Shown in pieces: positions 17,463 through 26,139 of a DNA stretch of 52,912 nt. Source of the DNA: Alphaproteobacteria bacterium (GTDB lineage Bacteria; Pseudomonadota; Alphaproteobacteria; Caulobacterales; Parvularculaceae); NCBI GenBank assembly GCA_016125425.1, contig WGLT01000021.1, positions 1 through 52,912 on the forward strand. Direction: 5' to 3'. The notes beneath the pieces are model-generated. The model worked only from the letters and a program-made list of their open reading frames with translations, had not been told where the DNA came from and did not search any database. Each line of letters begins with the position of its first letter. The first letter of the stretch is position 1. Made by a program: the position numbers and the translations under genes.

Positions 17463-17942
17463 CTAGAGCAGGGCGCGAATGTCGGCTTCGAGCGCGTCTG
17501 GCCGGGCCTGCGGCGCGAAACGCTCGATCACCGATCCTTTGCGGTCGACAAGGAATTTCGTGAAATTCCACTTAATGCTCGTCGAGCCCGCAAGACCCGG
17601 CTTTTCGGTTTTCAGGTAGCGATAAAGCGGATGCGTGTCAGGGCCGTTGACGTCAATCTTCGCAAACATCGGGAAGGTTACGTCGTAATGCGTCGTGCAA
17701 AATGTGATGATTTCATCCTCATCGCCGGGCTCCTGGCCGGCGAATTGATTGCAGGGGAAACCGAGGACGACGAAGCCCTCATCTCGATGTTTTCGATAAA
17801 GCGCCTCAAGCCCCTTATATTGCGGCGTGAATCCGCACTTGCTGGCGACGTTGACGATCAGCATCACCTTGTCCGCATAGGCTGAAAGCGACTGGTCGTC
17901 GCCGTCGATGGTTTTTGCGGTGAAGTCGTAGATGCTCGTCAT
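17463..17942 (-). CDS. Glutathione peroxidase family (thiol peroxidase)
   Basis: A cytosolic peroxide-reducing enzyme of the GPx family. The 159 residues from ATG 17942 show the peroxidatic Cys in '[12 protein letters not shown]' (about residue 36), the Gln of '[13 protein letters not shown]' and the Trp-Asn of '[11 protein letters not shown]', which together make the catalytic tetrad. Bacterial Cys-GPx often use thioredoxin and not glutathione, so the reductant is uncertain. A longer reading from 17981 adds 13 residues (MKLSGAVREDRRA) with no family match; I prefer the internal ATG. Confidence 0.93.
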   Translation of the reverse strand: MTSIYDFTAKTIDGDDQSLSAYADKVMLIVNVASKCGFTPQYKGLEALYRKHRDEGFVVLGFPCNQFAGQEPGDEDEIITFCTTHYDVTFPMFAKIDVNGPDTHPLYRYLKTEKPGLAGSTSIKWNFTKFLVDRKGSVIERFAPQARPDALEADIRALL

Positions 17943-18259
17943 GGCGCGTCTGTCCTCCCGAACCGCCCCGGAAAGCTTCATATCACGAATTGAGCCGCGC
18001 CCGCCAACCGCTTTTGCGCGCTGCGCGAAAAGTTGCGGCCGCGGCGGGATGAACCGCCGGATGCGGGGCGGCGACGCGGCGGATCGCCGGTCATCGGTCC
18101 GTATACAGAAGAAACTCGCCGGGACGGCGGATTCCGCCCGTCGGCCCCATTCTCTATCTCCGGATGCTGCAGCGCAAGGGCGCGCGCGGGTTCGGATTGC
18201 CGCCGCGCGCCGCGGGGACTAAAAGCCGGTCATCGCGCAAAAAGCGGAGCGCCGCGCCC
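17943..18259. other. 317-base divergent intergenic region, gpx / hutI
   Basis: The longest gap in the window; it should contain promoters for both directions. Visible structure: an imperfect inverted repeat, CTTTT-G-CGCG with CGCG-AAAAG, at 18011-18032; a GTATAC palindrome at 18101-18106 that resembles only the core of known HutC sites; and a GC-rich hairpin-like stretch around 18122-18141. I see no convincing ORF or RNA gene in it. Confidence 0.5.
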
Positions 18260-19513
18260 ATGTGGGACGCCCTTTTCACGGACTGCCGACTTGCAACCAT
18301 GGCCGCAGGCGCGCCCTATGGCGCGGCGTCGGACGGCGCGCTGGGCGTCGCGGGCGGGCGCATTGTATTTGCGGGGGCGGCGTCGGATCTGCCCGACAGG
18401 CCCGAGCGCCTCGCAATTTCGGTCGAGCGCCTCGGCGGCGCCCTGGTGACGCCCGGCCTGATCGATTGCCATACCCATCTCGTTTTTGCAGGCGATCGCG
18501 CCGCCGAATTCGAAATGCGGCTCAAAGGCGCGCGCTATGAAGATATCGCGCAGGCGGGCGGGGGCATTCTTTCCACGGTGAACGCGGTGCGCGCCGCTTC
18601 GCTCGACGAGCTCATCGCCGCCTCCCGGCCGCGCCTTGCGGCGTTGATTGCGAGCGGAGCGACCACTGTTGAAATCAAATCGGGTTATGGGCTCGATGTC
18701 GAGAACGAACTGAAAATGCTGGAGGCGGCGACGCGTCTCGGCGCGGATTGCGGCGTGCGCGTTGTGCGAACCTTGCTCGGCCTGCATGCCTTGCCGCCGG
18801 AATTTCATCAGGACCGCGCGGGCTATGTCCGGCTCGTCTGCGAGGTGATGCTTCCCGAGGCCTGGCGCCGCGGCCTCGTCGATGCGGTGGACGCTTTCTG
18901 CGAGGGCATAGGCTTCGCCCGGGACGAAGTGGCCGAATTGTTCGAGGCGGCGCGCGCGCTCGGCGTGCCGGTGAAGCTCCACGCCGAACAATTGTCCGAT
19001 CTCGGCGGCGCCGGACTCGCCGCGTCCTACGGCGCGCTCTCGGCCGACCATCTTGAGTACGTCAATGAAGACGATGTGGCCGCGATGGCGAAGGCCGGCG
19101 CCGTCGCCGTCCTTTTGCCCGGCGCCTACTATTTTCTCGGCGAGACCAGACGTCCGCCGATCGCGCTTTTTCGCCGGCATCGCGTCGCAATGGCGGTGGC
19201 GAGCGACCTCAATCCGGGAACCTCGCCGCTCTGCTCCCTCGGAGCAGCTATGAATATGGCGTGCGTCCTGTTCGGGCTTGCGCCGGAGGAAGCATTGGCG
19301 GGCGCGACGCGCAACGCGGCGGCGGCGCTCGGCCTCGGCGAGGAGATCGGAACGCTTGAAGCCGGAAAAGCCGCCGATTTCGCGATCTGGCGGGTCGCGC
19401 GGGAGGCGGAACTCGCCTATTGGATCAGCGGCGCGGCGCCGGAGCGCGTTTTCGCGGGCGGAAAGGAGCTGCGCCGGAGCGGTCGACCAGAGAGAAAGAC
19501 GCAAGAGCGATGA
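18260..19513 (+). CDS. hutI: Imidazolonepropionase
   Basis: The third step of histidine degradation: it hydrolyses 4-imidazolone-5-propionate to N-formimidoyl-L-glutamate. With ATG 18260 the protein has 417 residues, as expected for this metal-dependent amidohydrolase. Metal-site motifs are present: '[14 protein letters not shown]' near residue 74, 'EIKSGYGLD', '[14 protein letters not shown]' (about residue 242) and '[11 protein letters not shown]' (about 317). A longer reading from 18164 adds a basic, poorly conserved leader. Its stop overlaps the hutU ATG (ATGA), so the two are translationally coupled. Confidence 0.96.
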   Translation: MWDALFTDCRLATMAAGAPYGAASDGALGVAGGRIVFAGAASDLPDRPERLAISVERLGGALVTPGLIDCHTHLVFAGDRAAEFEMRLKGARYEDIAQAGGGILSTVNAVRAASLDELIAASRPRLAALIASGATTVEIKSGYGLDVENELKMLEAATRLGADCGVRVVRTLLGLHALPPEFHQDRAGYVRLVCEVMLPEAWRRGLVDAVDAFCEGIGFARDEVAELFEAARALGVPVKLHAEQLSDLGGAGLAASYGALSADHLEYVNEDDVAAMAKAGAVAVLLPGAYYFLGETRRPPIALFRRHRVAMAVASDLNPGTSPLCSLGAAMNMACVLFGLAPEEALAGATRNAAAALGLGEEIGTLEAGKAADFAIWRVAREAELAYWISGAAPERVFAGGKELRRSGRPERKTQER

Positions 19514-21183
19514 CTGAAGAGCGATTCAAGAATGCGCGCGTCGTGACGCCGCGCACCGGACCGGAAATCAAGGCGAAGAGCTGGCTGACGGAAGCGCCGG
19601 TCCGTATGCTGATGAATAATCTTGCGCCCGACGTCGCAGAGCGCCCCGAAGAGCTTGTCGTCTATGGCGGCATCGGCCGCGCCGCGCGCGATTGGGTCGC
19701 CTTCGATAAGATCGTCGAAACGCTTGAACGGCTGAATGAAAATGAAACGCTGCTCGTCCAGTCCGGTAAGCCGGTCGGCGTGTTCAAGACGCACGCCGAT
19801 GCGCCGCGCGTGCTGATCGCCAATTCCAATCTCGTGCCGCATTGGGCGACTTGGGAGCATTTCTCCGAGCTCGATCGCAAGGGGCTGATGATGTACGGCC
19901 AGATGACGGCTGGCTCCTGGATCTATATCGGCACGCAGGGGATCGTTCAGGGCACTTATGAAACTTTCGCCGAAGCCGGCCGCAAGCATTACGGCGGCGA
20001 TCTCAAGGGACGATGGATTCTGACGGCCGGGCTCGGCGGCATGGGCGGCGCGCAACCGCTCGCCGCGGTCTTTGCGGGCGCGTGCTGTCTTGCTGTCGAA
20101 TGCGATCCCGACCGCATCGAGTTCAGAAGGCGCACGCGCTATCTCGACGAACGCGCCGATACGCTCGATGAAGCGCTTGAAATGATCGAGCGCTGGACGA
20201 AAGAAGGCGCGGCGAAATCGGTCGGGCTTCTCGGTAATGCGGCCGAGATTTTTCCCGAAATCCATCGCCGCGGCGTCAGGCCCGATATCGTCACTGATCA
20301 GACTTCAGCGCATGATCCGGTCAACGGCTATCTGCCGAAGGGCTGGACGCTCGCCGAATGGCGCGATAAGCGCGAGCGCGATCCGAAAGCGGTTGAGAAA
20401 GCGGCGCGCGCTTCGATGCGCGAGCATGTCGCAGCGATGGTCGCTTTCTGGAAAGACGGCGTGCCGACGCTCGACTACGGCAACAACATCCGGCAAGTCG
20501 CAAAAGACGAGGGACTGGAAGACGCCTTCGCCTTTCCCGGTTTCGTTCCCGCCTATATCCGCCCGCTCTTTTGCCGCGGCGTCGGCCCGTTCCGCTGGGC
20601 GGCGCTTTCCGGCGATCCGGAAGATATCTACAGAACCGACGAAAAGGTGAAGGAGGTGATTCCGGACGATCCGCATCTTCACCAATGGCTCGACATGGCG
20701 CGCGCACGCATCAAGTTTCAGGGATTGCCGGCGCGCATCTGCTGGGTCGGACTCGGGCTTCGGGACAAGCTTGGTCTGGCCTTCAACGAAATGGTGGCGA
20801 AGGGCGAAGTAAAGGCGCCGATCGTGATCGGCCGCGACCATCTCGATTCCGGTTCGGTCGCGAGTCCGAACCGCGAGACGGAAGCGATGAAGGACGGATC
20901 GGACGCGGTGTCGGACTGGCCGCTCCTGAACGCTCTGTTGAACTGCGCCTCCGGCGCGACCTGGGTTTCGATCCATCATGGCGGCGGGGTCGGCATGGGC
21001 TTTTCTCAACACGCCGGCATGGTGATCGTCGCCGACGGCACTGAAGAAGCGGCGCATCGCCTGAAGCGCGTGCTCTGGAATGATCCGGCGACCGGCGTGA
21101 TGCGGCATGCTGATGCAGGATACGAGATCGCGATTGAATGCGCGAAGGAAAAAGGTCTCGATCTGCCGATGCTGTCGAAATGA
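19510..21183 (+). CDS. hutU: Urocanate hydratase
   Basis: The second step of histidine degradation: it hydrates urocanate to 4-imidazolone-5-propionate using tightly bound NAD+ as the electrophile. The 557 residues fit the family closely. Visible features are '[18 protein letters not shown]' near residue 28, the dinucleotide segment '[14 protein letters not shown]' at about 172-185, '[17 protein letters not shown]' near 263, and the catalytic Cys region '[16 protein letters not shown]'. It starts within the hutI stop. The next ORF begins 18 bases after its stop. Confidence 0.97.
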   Translation: MTEERFKNARVVTPRTGPEIKAKSWLTEAPVRMLMNNLAPDVAERPEELVVYGGIGRAARDWVAFDKIVETLERLNENETLLVQSGKPVGVFKTHADAPRVLIANSNLVPHWATWEHFSELDRKGLMMYGQMTAGSWIYIGTQGIVQGTYETFAEAGRKHYGGDLKGRWILTAGLGGMGGAQPLAAVFAGACCLAVECDPDRIEFRRRTRYLDERADTLDEALEMIERWTKEGAAKSVGLLGNAAEIFPEIHRRGVRPDIVTDQTSAHDPVNGYLPKGWTLAEWRDKRERDPKAVEKAARASMREHVAAMVAFWKDGVPTLDYGNNIRQVAKDEGLEDAFAFPGFVPAYIRPLFCRGVGPFRWAALSGDPEDIYRTDEKVKEVIPDDPHLHQWLDMARARIKFQGLPARICWVGLGLRDKLGLAFNEMVAKGEVKAPIVIGRDHLDSGSVASPNRETEAMKDGSDAVSDWPLLNALLNCASGATWVSIHHGGGVGMGFSQHAGMVIVADGTEEAAHRLKRVLWNDPATGVMRHADAGYEIAIECAKEKGLDLPMLSK

Positions 21184-21201
21184 CAAAAGTCGGGGGGAAA
21201 T

Positions 21202-21408
21202 ATGAAAATAGGGCTCCGCAGGCCGAGCCTCAGAAAGAGCTGGGCGGCGCGAACCTCAGTTCGGAGGATGATCCGCCGTCAACTGGGCCTGAAAGCGCCG
21301 CGCGGCTATGGATGGATCACCCATCCGAAGAAAGCGGCGTATAATCGCCTTTACAATCGAAGCACTCTGTCTTTCCAGCGGCTCCTGAAACTCCTGTTCA
21401 AAGCATGA
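21202..21408 (+). CDS. Small basic protein inside the hut operon, function unknown
   Basis: A 68-residue, Arg/Lys-rich ORF between hutU and hutH. The evidence that it is a gene is its position and signals: a G-rich ribosome site (GGGGGG) before ATG 21202, only 18 bases after hutU, and a stop that overlaps the hutH ATG (ATGA), a coupled arrangement like the one between hutI and hutU. The sequence has no membrane helix; the C-terminal half 'APRGYGWITHPKKAAYNRLYNR' is rich in aromatic and basic residues and looks conserved in style. I do not recognise a domain. It could bind nucleic acid or simply help couple hutH translation. Confidence 0.68.
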   Translation: MKIGLRRPSLRKSWAARTSVRRMIRRQLGLKAPRGYGWITHPKKAAYNRLYNRSTLSFQRLLKLLFKA

Positions 21409-22946
21409 CCAATACAATCACATTGAATCCCGGCGCGGTCACGCTTCGCGATCTGCGCGCCATTCATGCGGGCGCGGGCGTCAAGCTCGCCGGCGACGCC
21501 TATGGCGCGATCGACGCGGCGGCGGAGTCGGTCGCACGCATCGTCGCTTCGGGAAAGACAGTGTACGGCGTTAATACGGGCTTCGGTCTGCTTGCGAGCA
21601 CGCGTATCGAGAAGTCGAAACTTGCAGAGCTGCAACGCAATCTTGTGATGTCGCACGCCTGCGGCCTCGGCGAAGCGCTGCCGCGCCGCGCTGTGCGACT
21701 CATCATGGCGTTGAAAGTCATCGGCCTTGCGCGGGGCTTTTCGGGCGTGAGGCGCGTTGTCGTCGATCAGATTTTGCAGATGCTGGCGCGCGGCGCGCTC
21801 CCCGTCATTCCCTCGCAGGGTTCGGTTGGCGCATCGGGCGACCTCGCTCCGCTGGCCCATCTCGCCGCCGCAATGATCGGAATCGGGCGCATCGATCTTG
21901 ACGGCGCGGAGGCGCCCGCGGCGGACGCGCTTGCGAAAATCGGGCTGGAGCCGCTGACGCTTGGGCCGAAAGAAGGCTTGGCTTTGCTCAACGGCACGCA
22001 GGTGTCGACGGCGATTGCGCTCGACGCGCTTTTCCGCGGCGAAAATGTTTTCGCCTCCGCGCTCATCGCGGGAGCGATGTCGGTCGATGCTCTCCAGGGC
22101 TCGGATGCGCCGTTCGATGCGCGCATACACGAATTGCGCGGCCAGCCGGGCCAGATCGCGGTTGCGAAATTTCTGCGCGAGGCGATGAAGGGCAGCGCGA
22201 TCCGTCAGTCGCATATCGAATGCGACCGGGTGCAGGACCCATATTCCTTCCGCTGCCAGCCGCAGGTGATGGGCGCGGCGCTCGATCTGCTGCGCGCGGC
22301 CGGAGGAACCCTTGAAAGGGAGGCGAACGCCGTATCGGACAATCCGATCGTATTTCCGGATACGGATGAAGCGCTTTCGGGCGGCAACTTCCACGCGGAA
22401 CCGGTGGCTTTCGCAGCCGACCAGATCACGATGGCTATGTGCGAGACCGGCTCGATCTCAGAACGGCGCTTCGCCGTGCTGGTCGACCCGAAAATGAGCG
22501 GCATGCCGGCCTTCCTTGTTAAGGATAGCGGCGTCAATTCAGGTTTCATGATCGCGCAGGTCGCGGCGGCCGCGTTGGTCGCCGAGAATCGAAGTCTCGC
22601 CTTTCCGGCGAGCGTCGATTCTATTCCGACCTCGGCTAATCAGGAAGATCATGTCTCCATGGCGACCGGCGCTGCGGTCAAGGCCGGGCGCGTCGTCTTC
22701 AATACGGCGGGCGTTATCGGCCTGGAATTGATGGCGGCGGCGCAGGGCGTCGATTTTCACGCCCCGCACAAGACCTCGGCGGTTCTGCAAAAAGCGCATG
22801 CGAGCGTTCGAGAAACAAGCGCCTTTCTCTATGCCGATCGTTTTATGGCGGACGAAATAGAAAAACTTCAACATCTTGTCGTCAGCGGCGAACTTGCCGC
22901 AACGGGAGAGCTTTTCGCGGTCGGTGGGCCATTGTTTGAATACTGA
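21405..22946 (+). CDS. hutH: Histidine ammonia-lyase
   Basis: The first step of histidine degradation: it removes ammonia from L-histidine to give urocanate. The 513-residue protein carries the Ala-Ser-Gly triplet that cyclises to the MIO electrophile, in 'GSVGASGDLAPLAHLAA' (about residues 142-158), plus 'VYGVNTGFGLLA' near residue 53 and the C-terminal 'QEDHVSMATGAA' motif near 412. It is the last gene of the hutI, hutU, small ORF, hutH run. No hutG, hutF or hutC is next to it, so formimidoylglutamate processing and the repressor must be encoded elsewhere. Its stop lies four bases from the convergent sulP stop. Confidence 0.97.
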   Translation: MTNTITLNPGAVTLRDLRAIHAGAGVKLAGDAYGAIDAAAESVARIVASGKTVYGVNTGFGLLASTRIEKSKLAELQRNLVMSHACGLGEALPRRAVRLIMALKVIGLARGFSGVRRVVVDQILQMLARGALPVIPSQGSVGASGDLAPLAHLAAAMIGIGRIDLDGAEAPAADALAKIGLEPLTLGPKEGLALLNGTQVSTAIALDALFRGENVFASALIAGAMSVDALQGSDAPFDARIHELRGQPGQIAVAKFLREAMKGSAIRQSHIECDRVQDPYSFRCQPQVMGAALDLLRAAGGTLEREANAVSDNPIVFPDTDEALSGGNFHAEPVAFAADQITMAMCETGSISERRFAVLVDPKMSGMPAFLVKDSGVNSGFMIAQVAAAALVAENRSLAFPASVDSIPTSANQEDHVSMATGAAVKAGRVVFNTAGVIGLELMAAAQGVDFHAPHKTSAVLQKAHASVRETSAFLYADRFMADEIEKLQHLVVSGELAATGELFAVGGPLFEY

Positions 22947-22950
22947 CAGA

Positions 22951-24741
22951 TTATCTTGCGTTTGGGGATTCGTCGGGTCTGGCGACGAAATCGGGAGCCA
23001 GCGGCGCCCCGAGCGTTTTCCTGGCGCGGTCCGGGTCGAGCAGCGAAATCGCGCCGAACTGGGTCATAAACACGCGGCCGGTCAGGCGCTCCAGAAAGCG
23101 CGAACGCTTGAGCCGGTCCATGACCGGTCCTTTCACTTCCGAGAGATGGAATGTGACGCCGGAGTCCTTGAGGCGCGCATTCACCGCCTCGAGCGTCGCG
23201 AGCCCGCTGGCGTCGATGGCGTTGACGGCGGGGCACATGAGGATGAAGTGCTTCACTTCGGGGCGCGATGCGACAAGCGCGTAGATCTTGTCCTCAAGAA
23301 AGCGCGCATTGGCGAAGTACAGGCTTTCATCCAGGCGCAGCGTGATGATTTCGGGGCTTGTGACGACATCGTGGCGATTGACATTGCGGAAATGTTCGGT
23401 GCCGGGAACCTGTCCGACAATGGCGTAATGCGGCGTGCTCGTCCGGCGGATGTAAAGCGCCAGGGACAGCGCGACGCCCGCGACAAGACCAGACTCGACG
23501 CCGAACAGCAGCGTGCCGATGATCGTCGCCGCCATAGCGCCCGCATCGCTCTTCGAATAACGCCATGTGCTGAACAAGGCGCCGACATCGACGACCGACA
23601 GGACGGCGACGATGATCGTGGCGGCGAGGACCGCTTTGGGAAGATCGTATAAAAGCGGCGTCAGGTACATAGCGGCGACAAGCAGACCGATTGCGGTGAA
23701 CGCGCCCGCCGCCGGCGTCGCCGCGCCGGCGTCATAGTTCACGACCGAGCGCGCAAATCCGCCCGTCACGGGAAATCCTCCGGTGAGGCCTGCGGCGATA
23801 TTCGCCGCGCCGAGAGCGATCAGTTCCTGATCGGGATCGATGCGCTCGCGCTCCTTCGCTGCAAGCGCCTGAGCGACGGTCACGGAGCTGATGAAACTGA
23901 TGATGCTGATCAGGGCGGCGGGACCAGCGAGCGCCGCCCAGAGCTCGGCGTTGAGAATCGGCGGCGTCACCGGCGGCAGGCCCCGGGGGATGGCGCCGAC
24001 AACGGCGACGCCTTGATGTTCGAGATCGAGGGCGCGCACGAGAACAATCGACAAGATGACGGCGGCGACCGGGCCGGTTCTGGCGAGCGTCTTGGCGACG
24101 GCAGGCGGGGCGCCGAGCCGCGCAAGCAAGGGGTGAAGCGAAGAGCGCGCCCACCATAGAAACGCGATCGCTGTGACGCCGATCGCAGCCGTCGCCATGT
24201 GGAGACGGCCGATTCGTCCCGCGAGCGATGCGGCCATGTCGAGAAGGTTCGAGCCGTCGCCGCCAACGCCCAGAATGGTTTTGAGCTGGCTGGCCGCGAT
24301 CAGGATTGCAGACGCGGTCGCAAAACCGGAGTTCACCGGCTGGCTCAGCAGATTGGCGAGCGCGCCCAGGCGGAAGAGGCCAAGCGCGAAGAGCATCGCG
24401 CCTGAGAGCAGCGCAAGCATGAATCCGGCCGTGACCGGATCGGCGAGGCCGGCGCCGGAAATGCGGCCGATCGCCGTCGCCGTCATCAATGAGATGATCG
24501 CGACCGGTCCGACAGCGAGCGTTCGGCTTGTCCCGAACAGGGCGTAGGCGACGAGCGGCGCGATCGATGCGTAAAGGCCGGTTTCGGGCGGCAATCCCGC
24601 AAGCAGCGCGTAAGCAAGCGACTGCGGGATCAGCATGATGGTGACGATCGCCGCGGCGAGGAGGTCGTCGGCGAGCGCCGCGCCGTTATAGCGCCGTCCC
24701 CAGTCCAATATCGGAAAATAGCGCTTCAGAACGTCGGCCAC
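22951..24741 (-). CDS. SulP-family anion (sulfate-type) transporter with STAS domain
   Basis: A multi-pass inner-membrane transporter of the SLC26/SulP family, 596 residues. The core has the family motifs 'AAIVTIMLIPQSLAYALLAG' (about 30-49) and 'LAVGPVAIISLMTAT' (about 75-90), many hydrophobic helices up to about residue 420, and a C-terminal STAS domain ('ALVASRPEVKHFILMCPAVNAIDASG' region). Transported ions in the family include sulfate, bicarbonate and chloride, so the substrate is not fixed by sequence. The start is GTG 24741, 11 bases after the metallohydrolase gene and behind AGGA. Co-transcription with the persulfide genes argues for a sulfur oxyanion. Confidence 0.9.
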   Translation of the reverse strand: MADVLKRYFPILDWGRRYNGAALADDLLAAAIVTIMLIPQSLAYALLAGLPPETGLYASIAPLVAYALFGTSRTLAVGPVAIISLMTATAIGRISGAGLADPVTAGFMLALLSGAMLFALGLFRLGALANLLSQPVNSGFATASAILIAASQLKTILGVGGDGSNLLDMAASLAGRIGRLHMATAAIGVTAIAFLWWARSSLHPLLARLGAPPAVAKTLARTGPVAAVILSIVLVRALDLEHQGVAVVGAIPRGLPPVTPPILNAELWAALAGPAALISIISFISSVTVAQALAAKERERIDPDQELIALGAANIAAGLTGGFPVTGGFARSVVNYDAGAATPAAGAFTAIGLLVAAMYLTPLLYDLPKAVLAATIIVAVLSVVDVGALFSTWRYSKSDAGAMAATIIGTLLFGVESGLVAGVALSLALYIRRTSTPHYAIVGQVPGTEHFRNVNRHDVVTSPEIITLRLDESLYFANARFLEDKIYALVASRPEVKHFILMCPAVNAIDASGLATLEAVNARLKDSGVTFHLSEVKGPVMDRLKRSRFLERLTGRVFMTQFGAISLLDPDRARKTLGAPLAPDFVARPDESPNAR

Positions 24742-24752
24742 GCCGCCAAATC

Positions 24753-25616
24753 CTAAAAAACGTCGACAGGCAGTTTCAGATAACTGATGCCATTATCTTC
24801 TTTGGGCGGGAAATGACCCGCGCGCATATTCACCTGTACGGACGGCAGAATGAGGCGCGGCATGGAGAGCGACTTGTCTCGCGCCTCGCGCATTGCGACG
24901 AATTCGTCTTCCGTCACGCCGTCCCGGACGTGAATGTTATTGCGCAGTTCTTCCCCAACTGTGGTCTCCCATGCGTATTCATCCCGCCCGGGCGCCTTGT
25001 AATCGTGACACATGAACAGCCGCGTCGATTCCGGCAGCGCGAAGATCTTACGGATCGAGCGATAGAGCGTGCGCGCGTCGCCGCCCGGAAAATCGCAGCG
25101 CGCAGTGCCGTAATCCGGCATGAACAGCGTGTCGCCGACAAAGCCTGCATCGCCGATCAGATAGGTCATGCAGGCGGGCGTGTGGCCCGGCGTGTGGATC
25201 GCCCGCGAGGAAATCATGCCCACATGAAAGACATCGCCGTCCTTGAACAGCGCGTCAAACTGGCTGCCGTCCCGCCGGAATTCGGTTCCGGCGTTGAAAA
25301 TCTTGCCGAACGTATTCTGGACAACTGAGATATTAAAGCCGATGGCGATTTTTCCGCCGAGCTTCTCCTTCAGGTAAGGCGCGGCTGACAGATGATCCGC
25401 ATGCACATGCGTTTCGAGTATCCATTCGACTTCGAGGTCGTGATTCCTGACGAAAGCGACGATTTCATCGGCTGAGGCTTTGCTGGTCCGGCCGGAGGCG
25501 GGATCGTAGTCCAGAACCGAGTCGATAATGGCGCATTTTTTCGTCGCGGCGTCAGCAGCGACATAACTGACCGTGAAGGTCGGTTCGTCAAAGAAAGCTG
25601 TGACATCGGGTTTCAT
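24753..25616 (-). CDS. Blh/ETHE1-like metallo-beta-lactamase-fold persulfide dioxygenase
   Basis: A 287-residue MBL-fold protein of the Blh/ETHE1 group, members of which oxidise glutathione persulfide to sulfite with non-haem iron. The metal motif 'ETHVHADHLSAAPYLKEKLG' lies at about residues 67-86; other ligands are the His in 'IHTPGHTPACMTYLIGD' and the Asp in 'GFVGDTLFMPDYGTARCDFPGG', and 'CHDYKAPG' follows. Its ATG overlaps the stop of the upstream repressor gene (ATGA), and sulP follows after 11 bases. No DUF442/rhodanese part is fused here. The exact reaction is inferred from family and context; a role as a generic hydrolase is less likely. Confidence 0.85.
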   Translation of the reverse strand: MKPDVTAFFDEPTFTVSYVAADAATKKCAIIDSVLDYDPASGRTSKASADEIVAFVRNHDLEVEWILETHVHADHLSAAPYLKEKLGGKIAIGFNISVVQNTFGKIFNAGTEFRRDGSQFDALFKDGDVFHVGMISSRAIHTPGHTPACMTYLIGDAGFVGDTLFMPDYGTARCDFPGGDARTLYRSIRKIFALPESTRLFMCHDYKAPGRDEYAWETTVGEELRNNIHVRDGVTEDEFVAMREARDKSLSMPRLILPSVQVNMRAGHFPPKEDNGISYLKLPVDVF

Positions 25617-26044
25617 AGCCGTCTCTCCTGAATGCGCGTCGGCGCGGCTTTCCGCCTTACGCGTTTGTTGTCCGCCTTGCTGCGGCGGGCCTTGCGGGAA
25701 GTCAAATTCTGCGGGCGGCCGAAAGCTTCGCATAAAGACGACAAAAGTCGCTCCAGTCGGTCGTCGGCGAGGCGGTAATAGACCAGCTTTGAGTCCCGGC
25801 GGGTCACGACCAGCTTCAGCTGGCGAAGGCGCGCGAGCTCTCGCGAAAGGACGGGCTGGCGCACGCCCGAACGCGCTTCGATTTCGCTGACGGATTGCTC
25901 GCCCTCCATCAACTGGCAGGCGATGAGCAGGCGGTTGGGGTGCGAGAGCGCTTTCGCAAGCGCGGCGACATCGCCGGCCCGCGCCTTCAGCGCCGCGATT
26001 TCACGAGGGGATGCGCTTAATGGCTGTTCGGCGGCGGTCCTCAT
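25613..26044 (-). CDS. BigR/SqrR-type ArsR-family persulfide-responsive repressor
   Basis: A winged-helix repressor of 143 residues from ATG 26044. It has the ArsR core 'AKALSHPNRLLIACQLMEGE' and the recognition helix region 'SGVRQPVLSRELARL'. Two cysteines, Cys43 in the LLIACQL segment and Cys105 in LLSSLCEAF, fall where BigR and SqrR carry the pair that forms a disulfide or tetrasulfide with persulfides; there is no ArsR-type CVC metal site. The Lys/Arg-rich tail (about 112-143) is unusual. It is coupled to the downstream metallohydrolase gene. A GTG at 26062 would lie inside the operator/promoter and is unlikely to be the start. Confidence 0.85.
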   Translation of the reverse strand: MRTAAEQPLSASPREIAALKARAGDVAALAKALSHPNRLLIACQLMEGEQSVSEIEARSGVRQPVLSRELARLRQLKLVVTRRDSKLVYYRLADDRLERLLSSLCEAFGRPQNLTSRKARRSKADNKRVRRKAAPTRIQERRL

Positions 26045-26050
26045 AAGTTC

Positions 26051-26081
26051 AATATAATACACTTATCATAAATGTTAAGTG
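26051..26081 (-). promoter_or_regulatory. Promoter with overlapping ArsR/BigR operator
   Basis: CACTTA (26060-26065) and TAAGTG (26076-26081) form an inverted repeat in an AT-rich island that stands out from the GC-rich surroundings. On the minus strand a TTAACA -35-like box (26073-26078) and a TATATT -10-like box (26051-26056) are 16 bases apart, so the palindrome covers the promoter, as expected for autorepression. The predicted transcription start falls at or within two bases of ATG 26044. Confidence 0.65.
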
Positions 26082-26100
26082 ATAAATATATGCGCCGGCC

Positions 26101-26139
26101 CGGCGAGGGACCGCGGCGCGGGCCAAGTCCCTTTCGCCG
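26101..26139 (-). terminator. Hairpin after cysNC
   Basis: Directly after the cysNC stop, CGGCG-AGGGAC (26101-26111) pairs with GTCCCT-TT-CGCCG (26127-26139), leaving a 15-base GC-rich loop. There is no immediate U run on the minus strand, so it could be a weak or factor-assisted terminator separating cysDNC from the repressor operon. Confidence 0.4.

Noticed and set aside
18097-18110. A HutC-like operator around GTATAC upstream of hutI
   Set aside because: Only the central six bases resemble HutC sites; the flanking symmetric bases are missing, so it is not distinguishable from chance.
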